Below are positions 17,062 to 25,752 of a stretch of 64,000 nt of DNA, piece after piece (position 1 is the stretch's first letter; each line of letters starts with the position of its first letter). A model generated the notes under the pieces. That model was not told the origin of the DNA and searched no databases. It saw only the letters and a list, made by a program, of their open reading frames with translations. The position numbers were made by a program, and so were the translations under genes. Origin of the DNA: Pseudorhodoferax sp. Leaf265. GTDB taxonomy: Bacteria; Pseudomonadota; Gammaproteobacteria; Burkholderiales; Burkholderiaceae_C. The DNA lies in assembly GCF_001422365.1 (NCBI RefSeq), contig NZ_LMMT01000038.1:139979-203978 (forward strand), in the 5' to 3' direction.

Positions 17062-17634
17062 CTACGGGCAACCCGCCGGCACCGCGATCCGGTGCTGCTG
17101 CGCCAGCTCCTTGGCGCGCGCCAGCACGGCGGGGGCCGTGAAACGCGGGCCCAGCACCAGCGCGATGAACTTGAAGTCGACCGGCGCCGTGGCACCTTCG
17201 GCCGCCTGGAACAGCGCGGCCACCATCACCGGGCTCTTGCACGAGACGCGGATCACGTCGCGGTAGTAGGCCCGCCACAGCCGGCCGAACACGATGGGGT
17301 TGAGCTCGCGCGTGATGACCCACTCGTCGAACGCGTACTGCCAGTACTTGACCAGCTGCGCGAACTGCGCGGGTTCGGGCATCTCGGTCAGCGTCCAGAA
17401 CCGCGCGGGCAGGGACGCGCGCAGCGCATTGAAGCCCACGCGCAGGTTGCGGAAGGTGTCGGCACGCGAGGCCAGCAGCGTGAACGACAGGCCCACGAAC
17501 GCCACCGTGGCCGAACACGCCAGGATGATCGCCGTGAGCAGTGGCAGGCTCAGCCAGCCGAAGAACACCACAGGCGCCGCAGCCGGCGGCGCGGCGCTGG
17601 CAGCGATCTGGGCGATGGCGGGAACGGACGTCAT
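17062..17634 (-). CDS. Small membrane protein of unknown function
   Basis: A 190-residue protein with one or two hydrophobic segments (about 22-55, covering VVFFGWLSLPLLTAIILACS and VGLSFTLLAS) and a soluble C-terminal part containing WQYAFDEWVITRELNP and WRAYYRDVIRVSCKSP. I do not recognise a family. It converges with the nitronate-monooxygenase gene and has its own AT-rich upstream region. It could also be expressed from the GNAT-LysR operon that ends 127 bases upstream. Confidence 0.75.
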   Translation of the reverse strand: MTSVPAIAQIAASAAPPAAAPVVFFGWLSLPLLTAIILACSATVAFVGLSFTLLASRADTFRNLRVGFNALRASLPARFWTLTEMPEPAQFAQLVKYWQYAFDEWVITRELNPIVFGRLWRAYYRDVIRVSCKSPVMVAALFQAAEGATAPVDFKFIALVLGPRFTAPAVLARAKELAQQHRIAVPAGCP

Positions 17635-17690
17635 GGTGGCGGGGTGCGGAGTTGGAAACGGCCACCGAAGGCCGCGTGCAAGCCATATTA

Positions 17691-17708
17691 ACTGTATTTA
17701 AAAACAGT
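17691..17708. promoter_or_regulatory. AT-rich inverted repeat
   Basis: ACTGT-ATTTAAAA-ACAGT lies in the strikingly AT-rich gap between the lysR stop (17762) and the start of the membrane-protein gene (17634), both minus strand. It could be an operator or -10 region for the membrane protein, or a weak terminator for lysR. Sequence alone does not decide. Confidence 0.4.
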
Positions 17709-17761
17709 GTTTCAGGTGTTTGCAACCGATCGTTTCCGCCCCGCGTGGGCGGTTTCACGCT

Positions 17762-18643
17762 TCACGCCAGTCCGCGCACCAGTTCCGCCAGGAGGCCGTC
17801 GACAAGCACGTTCTGCGGCCCCGGCCGCCACACACCGTAGGCCTCCGACTGCGCCGTCACGCCGTCCAGCGGCCGGAACACCGCGCCCTTGAGCGCGCTG
17901 CGCTGCATGGCCTGCGGCACCAGTGCCACGCCCAGGCCCTGGGCCACCATGGAGACCACGGCCAGCCAGTGGCGCACCTCGTGCCGCACCTCGGGCAGGA
18001 AGCCGGCCTGCGCGCAGATCGCCAGCAGGCGCTCGTGGTAGTCGGGCGATGCCGCACGCGCGAACAGCACGAAGGGCTGGTCGCGCAGCGCGCCGACCTC
18101 CAGCACGCGCTGGCGGGCCAGGGCGTGCTGCGTGGGCAGGCAGGCCACGAAGGGCTCGGTCAGCAGCAGGCGCGAGGCCAGGTCCTGCGGCAGCCGCGCC
18201 GTGTGCATGAAACCCAGGTCCAGCCGGTCGTGCAGCAGGTCGGTGATCTGCTCGGCCGAATTGAGCTCGGCCAGGCTGATGCGCACCGCCGGGTGGCTGG
18301 CCTGGAACGCGCGCAGCGCCTGCGGCAACCCGCGGTACAGCATGGCGCCGACGAAGCCGATGCGCAGCCGCCCGGCCGAGCCGGCCGCCACCTCGCGCGC
18401 TTCCAGCGCGGCCTCCTCGGCCTGGCGCAGCAGCTTGCGCGCCGAGGCGCGCAGCGCCTGGCCGGCTGGCGTGAGCCGCACCTGCTTGCTGTTGCGCTCG
18501 AACAGGCGTGCGCCCACGGTGTCTTCGAGCTGGCGGATCGCCACCGACAGCGGCGGCTGCGAGATCGCCAGCCGCTCGGCCGCGCGGCCGAAATGCAGCT
18601 CGTCGGCCAGCACGGCGAAGTAGCGCAGGTGGCGCAGTTCCAC
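17762..18643 (-). CDS. LysR-family transcriptional regulator
   Basis: A 293-residue LTTR. The winged helix covers residues 1-60 (MELRHLRYFAVLADELHFGRAAERL is not continuous with any other domain; recognition helix in AISQPPLSVAIRQLE), followed by an effector domain with GRLRIGFVGAMLYRGLP. The ELHFGRAAE and SQPPLS features place it with regulators of aromatic or CoA-ester catabolism such as BenM/CatM relatives. It starts 3 bases after the GNAT gene, so the two form an operon divergent from the acyl-CoA dehydrogenase operon, its likely target. Confidence 0.9.
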   Translation of the reverse strand: MELRHLRYFAVLADELHFGRAAERLAISQPPLSVAIRQLEDTVGARLFERNSKQVRLTPAGQALRASARKLLRQAEEAALEAREVAAGSAGRLRIGFVGAMLYRGLPQALRAFQASHPAVRISLAELNSAEQITDLLHDRLDLGFMHTARLPQDLASRLLLTEPFVACLPTQHALARQRVLEVGALRDQPFVLFARAASPDYHERLLAICAQAGFLPEVRHEVRHWLAVVSMVAQGLGVALVPQAMQRSALKGAVFRPLDGVTAQSEAYGVWRPGPQNVLVDGLLAELVRGLA

Positions 18644-18645
18644 GG

Positions 18646-19125
18646 TCAGCCGCCCGCTGGCGCCACGTCGGCCGTCCCGGTGCGCAGGCTGTAGGCGAGG
18701 AACACGTCGTCGCGCGTCCAGCCCAGCGAGGCGTACAGGCGTTGTGCGGCGTGGTTGGTCCTGGCCGTTGTGAGGTCCATGCGCGACTTGCCGTCCGCCA
18801 CGGCCTGGGCGTGCGCCGCCTGGAGCAGCTGGCGCCCTGCGCCGCTCCTGCGCGCCGCGGGCACGACGAACAGGTCGTACAGCACATAGATGGGCATGGC
18901 CTCGACCGAGCAGAAGCTCGGATAGAGCTGGCAGAAACCGGCCAGGCCGCCCTGTGCAGCCTGCGCCACCAGCAGCACCGATTCGCCGTTGGCGAAGCGC
19001 TGCTGGATGAAGGCCTGCGCGCGCACGGGGTCCGGCGCCTGGTCGTAGAACTGGCGGTACAGGTCGAACAGTGCGGCGATGGCGGGCAGGTCGGCCTGCT
19101 GCGCGCGGCGGATGGTGGTGTCCAT
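18646..19125 (-). CDS. GNAT-family N-acetyltransferase
   Basis: A 159-residue acetyltransferase transferring acetyl from acetyl-CoA to an amine. The fold markers are MPIYVLYDLFVVPAARRSGAGRQLL, whose R-x2-G-x-G/A stretch binds the CoA pyrophosphate, and the C-terminal HAAQRLYASLGWTRD. The start at MDTTIRRAQQ is the usual GNAT beginning. It is the first gene of the operon with lysR. The acceptor is unknown. Confidence 0.87.
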   Translation of the reverse strand: MDTTIRRAQQADLPAIAALFDLYRQFYDQAPDPVRAQAFIQQRFANGESVLLVAQAAQGGLAGFCQLYPSFCSVEAMPIYVLYDLFVVPAARRSGAGRQLLQAAHAQAVADGKSRMDLTTARTNHAAQRLYASLGWTRDDVFLAYSLRTGTADVAPAGG

Positions 19126-19151
19126 GGGTTCCCGGGGCCGGGGCGGGTCGG

Positions 19152-19169
19152 TTGACCGATACGCATCGG
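19152..19169. promoter_or_regulatory. Candidate LysR binding site in divergent gap
   Basis: In the 118-base gap between the GNAT and acyl-CoA dehydrogenase starts, CCGAT-ACGC-ATCGG (19156-19169) is an interrupted palindrome just after TTGACC. LTTRs usually bind such dyads upstream of the divergent target. No experimental consensus is available for this regulator. Confidence 0.35.
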
Positions 19170-19243
19170 CTATTGATGGATATGCCAACAATATTAGACG
19201 CACATGGTCTGGTTCAGAACAATCGCAGCCAGGAGACAACGCC

Positions 19244-20938
19244 ATGCCTGAGAACGCCGCCCACCCCATCCCCGACCGCCACGGCCAGAACCTGTTCGGA
19301 ACCGACACCGAGTTGCAGCAGCTGCTGGCCCTGTACCTGCCGGACGATCTGCGCCGCCACATGCTGCCGCACTTCGAGCGCCTGGGCGCGCTGGCCGGTG
19401 GCCGGCTCGACGAACTGGCCGGCACGGCCGACCACCACCCGCCCGTGCTGGAGCACCGCACGCGCACGGGCCTGGACCAGCAGACCATCGTCAAGCACCC
19501 GGCCTATGTGGAGATGGAACGGCTGGCCTTGAGCGAGTTCGCGATGGGCGCCATCTCGCACCGCGACGAGAGCTTCGGCTGGCAGGGCAAGATGCCGCCG
19601 GCCGTCAAGTACGTGCTGTTCTACCTGTTCGTGCAGGCCGAGTTCGGCCTGTGCTGCCCGGTCTCGATGACGGACTCGCTCACGCGCACGCTCAAGAAGT
19701 TCGGCGACCCGGACCTCGTGGCGCGCTGCCTGCCGCGCCTGACCTCGCTGGACTTCGACGAACTGGCCCAGGGCGCCATGTTCATGACCGAGCAGGCGGC
19801 CGGTTCCGACATCGCCGCCACGCTGACGCGCGCCAGCGCGCAGGCCGACGGCAGCTGGCGCCTCACGGGCGACAAGTGGTTCTGCTCCAACCCCGACGCC
19901 GACTTCGCCATGGTGCTGGCCCGGCCCGACGACGCGCCGCCCGGCATCAAGGGCGTCTCGCTGTTCCTGCTGCCGCGCCGGCTGTCCGACGGCAGCCTGA
20001 ACCGCTACCGCATCGTGCGCCTCAAGCACAAGCTGGGCACGCGCTCCATGGCCTCGGGCGAGATCACGCTGGACGGCGCGCAGGCCTGGCTGGTGGGCGA
20101 GCGCGGCCGCGGCTTCGTGCAGATGGCCGACATGGTCAACAACTCGCGCCTGTCCAACGGCGTGCGTTCGGCCGGCATGATGCGCCGCGCCTGCGCCGAG
20201 GCCGAGTTCATCGCAAGCAACCGCATGGCCTTCGGCAAGCGCCTGGCCGACATGCCGCTGATGCAGCGCCAGCTCGACAAGCTGCGCCTGCCGGCCGAGC
20301 AGGCGCGCAGCATGGTGTTCCAGACCGCGCAGGCGCTGCAGCGCTCGGACGCGGGCGAGGAGGGCGCCTACGCGCTGCTGCGCATCCTCACGCCGATGAT
20401 CAAGTTCCGCGCCTGCCGCGACGCGCGCAAGGTGACGGGCGACGCGATGGAGGTGCGCGGCGGCTGCGGCTACATCGAGGAGTGGTCCGACGCACGCCTC
20501 GTGCGCGACGCGCACCTGGGCTCGATCTGGGAAGGCACGAGCAACATCGTCGCGCTGGACGTGGTGCGTGCCATCCAGCGCGAGAACGCGCTGCCCGTAC
20601 TGCAGGCCCATCTGCACACGTTGCTGGACGAGGCCGGCCTGGCGCCGGCCTTCGACCGCGCGCTGCGCGATGCCCTCGCGCGGGCCGCCGCACTCGGCCA
20701 GACCGCCGCGGCCCCCGGCGGCGAGGTGCTCGCACGCCAGGCCGCATCCGGCCTGTACCACTGCACCAGCGCCATCGCCATGGCCTGGGAGGCGCAGCGC
20801 ACCGGTTCGGCCGCGCGGCTGCGCTGGGCACAGCTGGTGCTGCTGCACCGCGTGCTGCCGCGCGATCCGCTGGCCATCGCCGACATTCCGGCGGACTGGC
20901 TGGCCGGGGCCGCGCAGCCGGCTGCCATCGCGGCCTGA
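19244..20938 (+). CDS. AidB-like acyl-CoA dehydrogenase family flavoprotein
   Basis: A 564-residue flavoprotein, longer than a simple acyl-CoA dehydrogenase (about 380) and with an extra N-terminal segment like AidB (NLFGTDTELQQLLALYLPDD). The ACAD core is clear: MTEQAAGSDIAATLTRA, GDKWFCSNPDADF, HKLGTRSMASGEITLDGA and the C-terminal GGCGYIEEWSDARLVRDAHL with WEGTSNIVALD. FAD-linked oxidation of an acyl-CoA is likely, since the operon also encodes a Bug receptor, a thioesterase and a CoA-transferase. AidB itself is a DNA-alkylation-response protein, so the annotation transfer is uncertain. ATG at 19244 follows AGGAGA. Confidence 0.88.
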   Translation: MPENAAHPIPDRHGQNLFGTDTELQQLLALYLPDDLRRHMLPHFERLGALAGGRLDELAGTADHHPPVLEHRTRTGLDQQTIVKHPAYVEMERLALSEFAMGAISHRDESFGWQGKMPPAVKYVLFYLFVQAEFGLCCPVSMTDSLTRTLKKFGDPDLVARCLPRLTSLDFDELAQGAMFMTEQAAGSDIAATLTRASAQADGSWRLTGDKWFCSNPDADFAMVLARPDDAPPGIKGVSLFLLPRRLSDGSLNRYRIVRLKHKLGTRSMASGEITLDGAQAWLVGERGRGFVQMADMVNNSRLSNGVRSAGMMRRACAEAEFIASNRMAFGKRLADMPLMQRQLDKLRLPAEQARSMVFQTAQALQRSDAGEEGAYALLRILTPMIKFRACRDARKVTGDAMEVRGGCGYIEEWSDARLVRDAHLGSIWEGTSNIVALDVVRAIQRENALPVLQAHLHTLLDEAGLAPAFDRALRDALARAAALGQTAAAPGGEVLARQAASGLYHCTSAIAMAWEAQRTGSAARLRWAQLVLLHRVLPRDPLAIADIPADWLAGAAQPAAIAA

Positions 20939-21007
20939 TCGGCCCACGACCCGGTCCACCCGCCGCCACGCGGCGGGCGGCACTTCCATCGCCCCCAGGA
21001 GACAACC

Positions 21008-21976
21008 ATGCGCATCCTCGCCACCCTGCTGTCCGCCGCCGTGCTGGCCTTCGCGCCTTGCGCCCAGGCCGAGAGCTTCCCCGACAAGCCCGTCATGCTG
21101 GTCGTGCCCTTCCCGCCCGGCGGGCCGACCGACGCCATGGCCCGCACCATCGCGGCCGAGATGAAGGACAGGCTCGGCCAGCCCGTGGTCGTGGAGAACC
21201 GTGCCGGCGCGGGCGGCAACATCGGCGCGGAGTACGTCGCACGTGCCGCGGCCGACGGCCAGACCCTGCTGTTCGGCACCTCGGGCCCGCTGGCCATCAA
21301 CGCGAGCCTGTACCGCAAGAGCGGCTACGACCCGATCAAGAGCTTCGCGCCCGTCATCCAGGTCGGCCACCTGCCCAACATCCTGGTGGTCCACCCCAGC
21401 GTGCCGGCGCAGAACGTCAAGGAGCTCGTGGCCTACGCCAAGGCCAATCCGGGCAAGCTCAGCTATGCGTCCTCGGGCAACGGCGCGTCCTCGCACCTGG
21501 CCGGCGTGCTGTTCAACGAGAAAGCCGGCACCGACATCCAGCACATCCCCTACAAGGGCACGGGCCCGGCGCTCAACGACCTGCTGGGCGGCCAGGTCGG
21601 CATGAGCTTCACCGACGTGCTGACCGCGCTGCCCTATGTGAAGACCGGCAAGCTGCGTGCGCTGGGCATCGCCACGGCGCAGCGCTCGCAGGCGCTGCCC
21701 GAGCTGCCAACGGTCGCCGAGCAGGGTGTGCCGGGCTACGACGTGAGCGTGTTCTTCGGCATCGTCGCGCCGGCCGGCACGCCGGCAGACCGCATCGCCA
21801 AGCTCAACAAGGCCTTCGTGGAGGTGCTGGCCAGCCCCAAGGTCAAGGAGCTGTTCGCCACCCAGGGGCTGGAGGGCGCGCCCGACCACACGCCGGCGCA
21901 GCTGGCCAGGTTCATCGCCGCGCAGAAGGCGGCCTGGGCGGCGGTGGTCAAGCAGTCCGGTGCGCAACTCGATTGA
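21008..21976 (+). CDS. Bug-type periplasmic receptor 3
   Basis: A 322-residue receptor with a clean signal peptide cut after CAQA (about 21), binding loop PFPPGGPTDAMART and HIPYKGTGPA. It lies between the acyl-CoA dehydrogenase and the thioesterase and CoA-transferase genes on the same strand, with AGGAGA before its ATG. The operon thus pairs uptake with CoA chemistry. No membrane transporter subunits accompany it. Confidence 0.9.
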   Translation: MRILATLLSAAVLAFAPCAQAESFPDKPVMLVVPFPPGGPTDAMARTIAAEMKDRLGQPVVVENRAGAGGNIGAEYVARAAADGQTLLFGTSGPLAINASLYRKSGYDPIKSFAPVIQVGHLPNILVVHPSVPAQNVKELVAYAKANPGKLSYASSGNGASSHLAGVLFNEKAGTDIQHIPYKGTGPALNDLLGGQVGMSFTDVLTALPYVKTGKLRALGIATAQRSQALPELPTVAEQGVPGYDVSVFFGIVAPAGTPADRIAKLNKAFVEVLASPKVKELFATQGLEGAPDHTPAQLARFIAAQKAAWAAVVKQSGAQLD

Positions 21977-21995
21977 GCGGGTCCGTCCATTAACC

Positions 21996-22019
21996 TCGGG
22001 CGTTTTCGATTCCGCCCGA
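21996..22019 (+). terminator. Hairpin just before the thioesterase start
   Basis: TCGGGCG and CGCCCGA form a 7-base-pair stem around a 10-base loop. It ends 6 bases before the thioesterase ATG, where a ribosome-binding site would be expected, and no Shine-Dalgarno is visible. It may be a weak terminator after the Bug gene or a structure that limits translation of the next gene. There is no following T run. Confidence 0.35.
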
Positions 22020-22025
22020 TCTGCC

Positions 22026-22445
22026 ATGCCCTCTTTCGACAACGAAGCCCCCGACACCCTGTTCAGCCTGCGCATGCCCATGGTCCAGGCCTTCGGCCTG
22101 CGCGGCCTGCACATCGACGGCGACGAGGCCAAGGTGCTGATGCCGGCCAACCCGCAGCACACCAACAGCCGCGGCGACGTGCACGGCGGCGCCTACGCGG
22201 TGCTGATGGACAGCGTGCTGTCCTGCGCCGCGCGCGCCCACGAGCCCACGCGCTACGGCGTGATCACGGTCGACATGGCGCTGCACTACGTGGCCGGCAC
22301 GCGCGGCGACGTCACCGCCACGGCCCGCTGCGAGCGCCGCGGCAAGTCGCTGTGCTTCGTGCGCGGCGAGGCGCACGACGCCGACGGTAACCTGCTCACG
22401 CTCGCGACCGGCACCTTCAAGCTGGTCGAGCGCACCCCTTCCTAG
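22026..22445 (+). CDS. PaaI-family thioesterase
   Basis: A 139-residue hotdog-fold thioesterase. The signature NSRGDVHGGAYAVLMDSVLS (about 49-68) contains the HGG and acidic residue of the PaaI/YdiI group, which hydrolyse aryl- or short acyl-CoA. It probably rescues CoA from dead-end esters made in this operon or finishes the pathway. The CoA-transferase starts 18 bases after its stop. The start codon lies directly behind a hairpin. Confidence 0.85.
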   Translation: MPSFDNEAPDTLFSLRMPMVQAFGLRGLHIDGDEAKVLMPANPQHTNSRGDVHGGAYAVLMDSVLSCAARAHEPTRYGVITVDMALHYVAGTRGDVTATARCERRGKSLCFVRGEAHDADGNLLTLATGTFKLVERTPS

Positions 22446-22462
22446 GACCAGGAGATTCCCCC

Positions 22463-23578
22463 ATGACCATCGCCCCCGGCGCCCTGGCTGGCATCCGCGT
22501 GCTCGACCTCTCGCGCATCCTCGGCGGCCCCTACTGCGGCCAGATCCTCGGCGACCACGGGGCCGACGTGCTCAAGGTCGAGCCGCCCGGCGGCGACGAC
22601 ACGCGCACCTGGGGGCCGCCGTTCCGCGATGGCGTGGCCTCCTACTACCACGGCCTGAACCGCAACAAGCGTGTGCAGCACCTGGACCTGACCCAAGCCC
22701 AGGACCGCGAGAAGCTGCTGGCCCTGGTGGCCGAGGCCGACGTGCTGGTCGAGAACTTCAAGACCGGCACCATGGAGCGCTGGGGCATCGGCTACGCCCA
22801 GCTGTCCGAACGCTTCCCGCGCCTGGTGTGGTGCCGCGTCTCGGGCTTCGGTGCCGATGGTCCCTTGGGCGCTCTGCCGGGCTACGACGCCGCCGTGCAG
22901 GCCATGACCGGCCTCATGAGCGTGAACGGCGAGGCCGGCGGCGAGCCGCTGCGCGTGGGCTTGCCCGTGGTCGACATGGTCACCGGCCTGAACGCCGTGA
23001 TCGGCGTGCTGCTGGCGCTGCAGGAGCGGCACCGAAGCGGCCGGGGCCAGTTCGTCGAGGCCGCGCTCTACGACGCCGGCATCTCGCTGCTGCACCCGCA
23101 TGCGGCCAACTGGTTCATGGACGGCCGCGTGCCCGGCCGCACCGGCAACGCCCATCCCAACATCTACCCCTACGACACGGTGCGCACGGCCACCGACCCG
23201 GTGTTCCTGGCCGTGGGCAACGACCGCCAGTTCGCGGCCCTGTGCCGCGTGATCGGCGTGCCCGAGCTGTCCGCGCACCCGGACTACCGCGAAGCCGGTG
23301 GCCGTTCGGTGCACCGCGCCGCGCTCAAGCCGCTGCTCGAAGCGGCGCTGGCGCGCTTCGACGGCCGCCAGCTCGTCGACGACCTGATGGCCGCCGGCGT
23401 GCCGGCCGCGCCCGTGCTGGCGGTGGACGCCGCACTCACCCACCCGCACACGGCGCACCGCGGCATGGTGGTGGAACTCGACGGTGGCTACCGCGGTGTC
23501 GGCGCGCCCGTGAAGCTCTCCCGCACGCCGGCCAGCTACCGGCATGCGCCGCTGACGCCGGGGGAGAAGTTCGACTAG
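22463..23578 (+). CDS. CaiB/BaiF-family (family III) CoA-transferase
   Basis: Transfers CoA between carboxylic acids without covalent enzyme-CoA release. The 371 residues begin with LAGIRVLDLSRILGGPYCGQILGDHGADVLKVEPPGGD, the family N-terminus, and later have the catalytic Asp region in GYDAAVQAMTGLM (the Asp about residue 141). It is the last gene of the plus-strand operon. Its TAG stop overlaps the TAG stop of the convergent exporter gene within the tetranucleotide CTAG. Confidence 0.9.
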   Translation: MTIAPGALAGIRVLDLSRILGGPYCGQILGDHGADVLKVEPPGGDDTRTWGPPFRDGVASYYHGLNRNKRVQHLDLTQAQDREKLLALVAEADVLVENFKTGTMERWGIGYAQLSERFPRLVWCRVSGFGADGPLGALPGYDAAVQAMTGLMSVNGEAGGEPLRVGLPVVDMVTGLNAVIGVLLALQERHRSGRGQFVEAALYDAGISLLHPHAANWFMDGRVPGRTGNAHPNIYPYDTVRTATDPVFLAVGNDRQFAALCRVIGVPELSAHPDYREAGGRSVHRAALKPLLEAALARFDGRQLVDDLMAAGVPAAPVLAVDAALTHPHTAHRGMVVELDGGYRGVGAPVKLSRTPASYRHAPLTPGEKFD

Positions 23579-24654
23579 CCTTCGCCCAGGGCGCCGGCCA
23601 GCTTGTTGAGCAGCCCGCCGCCCACCACCAGCCAGCCGAACAGCAGCGCCGCCAGCAGCAGCGGCCGCAGGCCGGCCCGCTGCACCAGGCGCCAGTGCGT
23701 GCCCAGGCCCAGCGCGGCCATCGCGGTGGCCAGCAGCACGGTGTCCAGCCACAGCAGCGCCGCGCGCAGCGGCTCTGGCACGGGCAGCAGCGAGCCCAGC
23801 ACCACCACCGCCAGGAAGCCCAGCGCGAACCAGGGGATGGTGATCGGCCCGCGCGCGGCACCTGCGGCCTTGGCGCTGCGCGCGACCCACAGCGACAGCG
23901 CGAGCAGGAAGGGCGCCAGCAGCATCACGCGCACCATCTTCGCCACCACGGCCGCGTCGGCCAGCGCCGGGTCGATGGCATCGGCCGCCGCCACCACCTG
24001 GGCCACCTCGTGCACGGTCGAGCCGATGTACAGCCCCAGCTGCGGCATGCCGCCGAGCCAGCTGGCCAGCGGCGTCGCGAACAACGGCAGCAACAGCATG
24101 GACAAGGTGCCGAACACCACGACCGAGGCCACGGCCACCGTGGCCGATTCCCCGCGCGCACGCAGCACGGGCGCCGTGGCCAGCACCGCGGCCGCGCCGC
24201 AGATCGCGCTGCCCGCGCCGATCAACGCGGCCTGCTCGTAGGGCAGGCCCAGCCAGCGTTGGCCGGCCCAGCAGGCCAGCCCGAAGGTGGAGACGATGAC
24301 CGCCGCATCGACGGCCACGCCGGCGACGCCGAGCTGGGCGATGTCGTGCAGGCTCAGCCGCAGCCCATAGAGCACGATGCCCGCGCGCAGCAGCCAGTGC
24401 TTGGCCCAGGCCACGCCGGGGTCGGCCGCGGGCGCCAGGCGCGGGTAGACGCTGTTGCCCAGCACGATGCCGGCCAGCACGGCCAGGGTGAGTGCCGACA
24501 GGCCGTGCCGCGCCAGGGCGGGCTGGGCGCCGGCGCTGACGGCCACCGCGGCGATGGCCAGCACCAGCAGCAGGCCGGGCGCCAGGCGCCGCGCCGCGGC
24601 AGGCAAGGGCGCGGCGAGGGACGGCCGCGCGGGGAGGGGGAAGGGTGTAGACAT
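23575..24654 (-). CDS. yeiH: YeiH-family putative sulfate/sulfite exporter
   Basis: A 359-residue inner-membrane protein of the UPF0324 (YeiH/PSE) family with about 10 hydrophobic segments. Family landmarks are GIVLGNSVYPR, LRAGIVLYGLRLSLHDI, GAGSAICGAAAVLA, and YIGSTVHEVAQVVAA. Relatives (TauZ and others) accompany sulfonate-degradation genes and are proposed to export sulfate or sulfite. Here it lies on the minus strand behind a lysR gene whose divergent neighbour is soeABC, so export of the sulfite-oxidation product is the natural reading. The transported ion is not established biochemically. Confidence 0.88.
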   Translation of the reverse strand: MSTPFPLPARPSLAAPLPAAARRLAPGLLLVLAIAAVAVSAGAQPALARHGLSALTLAVLAGIVLGNSVYPRLAPAADPGVAWAKHWLLRAGIVLYGLRLSLHDIAQLGVAGVAVDAAVIVSTFGLACWAGQRWLGLPYEQAALIGAGSAICGAAAVLATAPVLRARGESATVAVASVVVFGTLSMLLLPLFATPLASWLGGMPQLGLYIGSTVHEVAQVVAAADAIDPALADAAVVAKMVRVMLLAPFLLALSLWVARSAKAAGAARGPITIPWFALGFLAVVVLGSLLPVPEPLRAALLWLDTVLLATAMAALGLGTHWRLVQRAGLRPLLLAALLFGWLVVGGGLLNKLAGALGEG

Positions 24655-24758
24655 CGGCTTATGCGTTTTGCGCAGCCGAATCTACGGAAACCTCATAAAG
24701 AATAAAAACGAATACTTGCGGTCGTGTTGACCAGAAAATCAGGTCAATTTGAAGTCCG

Positions 24759-25631
24759 TCAGGCCACCGCGCCCGTGCAATGGGCGATGAAGTCCGTCGC
24801 CGTGCGCCCCAGCGGACGGTGGCGGTGCGTGGCCACGGCCAGCCGGCGCTCGGCCACCGGCAGGCGCGTCTTGAGCTCCACGAGGCCGCCCTCTGCCAGG
24901 GTCTGGGCCACGGCCTGGCGCGACAGGCAGCCCAGGCCTGCGCCGGCGGCCACCAGGCGCTTGATGGCCTCGGTGCTGCCGAGTTCGAAGGCCACGTCGA
25001 GCCGGTCCAGGTGCGCGAGCAGCCAGCTGTCCGTGGCCTGGCGCGTGCCGGACTCCGGCTCGCGCAGCACCCAGGTCGCGTCGGCCAGCTGGCGCGTGGT
25101 GGCCGGCCGGCCGGCCAGCGCGTGGTCCGGCGCGGCCACGATCACGAGCTCGTCGCTGCGCCAGGGCCGCAGCACCACGTCGGGATGGGTCTGTGGGCCC
25201 TCGATGAAGCCCAGGTCCACCGCGAAGCCGGCCACGGCGTCGATGACCTCGCTGGTGTTGGCGATGCGCAGCCGCACGCGGCTGTGCGGGTGCGCGCGCG
25301 TCCACTCGGCCACCAGGCCGGGCAGCAGGTACTCGCCGATCGTGAAGCTGGCCGCCACGTGCAGCGGTGCCGCGTGGGCGCCCGAGAACAGTTCCTGCAG
25401 CTCGGCCGCCTGCTCCAGCAGCACGCGCGCGCGCGGCAGCAGCGCACGGCCGTTCTCGTTGAGCAGCAGCCGCCGGCCCACGCGGTCGAACAGCGCGGCC
25501 CCCAGCACGGCCTCCAGTTCCGCCAGCGCGGCGCTGGCGGCGGACTGCGAGCGCGCGATGCGGTCGGCTGCGCCGCGCGTCGTGCCCTCGTGCGCGGTGG
25601 CGACGAAGACTTCCAGCTGGCGCAGGTTCAT
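24759..25631 (-). CDS. LysR-family regulator of the sulfite module (YeiE/CysB-like)
   Basis: A 290-residue LTTR starting MNLRQLEVFVATAHEGTTRGAADRIARSQSAAS (winged helix, residues 1-60), with an effector domain around HVAASFTIGEYLLPGLVAEW. A start at 25661 would add 10 residues but would run over the TGATC-N9-GATCA dyad, so 25631 is preferred. It is transcribed toward the exporter gene (104-base gap) and away from soeA. Resemblance to YeiE-type regulators, which respond to sulfite and control YeiH-like exporters, is by eye. Confidence 0.87.
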   Translation of the reverse strand: MNLRQLEVFVATAHEGTTRGAADRIARSQSAASAALAELEAVLGAALFDRVGRRLLLNENGRALLPRARVLLEQAAELQELFSGAHAAPLHVAASFTIGEYLLPGLVAEWTRAHPHSRVRLRIANTSEVIDAVAGFAVDLGFIEGPQTHPDVVLRPWRSDELVIVAAPDHALAGRPATTRQLADATWVLREPESGTRQATDSWLLAHLDRLDVAFELGSTEAIKRLVAAGAGLGCLSRQAVAQTLAEGGLVELKTRLPVAERRLAVATHRHRPLGRTATDFIAHCTGAVA

Positions 25632-25641
25632 GCGCAGGCGT

Positions 25642-25660
25642 TGATCTGATTTTTCGATCA
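25642..25660. promoter_or_regulatory. LysR operator candidate in the lysR-soeA gap
   Basis: TGATC and GATCA are separated by 9 bases, a typical LTTR dyad, located 11 bases before the lysR start and about 93 bases before soeA. This is the position expected for a site that represses lysR and activates the divergent soeABC genes. Confidence 0.5.
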
Positions 25661-25752
25661 TGTTGAATGGGATTATTGGCTTTTCCTGATTGCACTTCCT
25701 GCCTAGCATGCGGCGGCACCGCCATCCACGTCCTGAAAAGGCGCAGACAGCC

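Noticed and set aside
19214-22165. A 983-codon open frame on the minus strand opposite the acyl-CoA dehydrogenase and Bug genes
   Set aside because: Shadow of well supported plus-strand genes, with the composition expected of an antisense frame and no family match.
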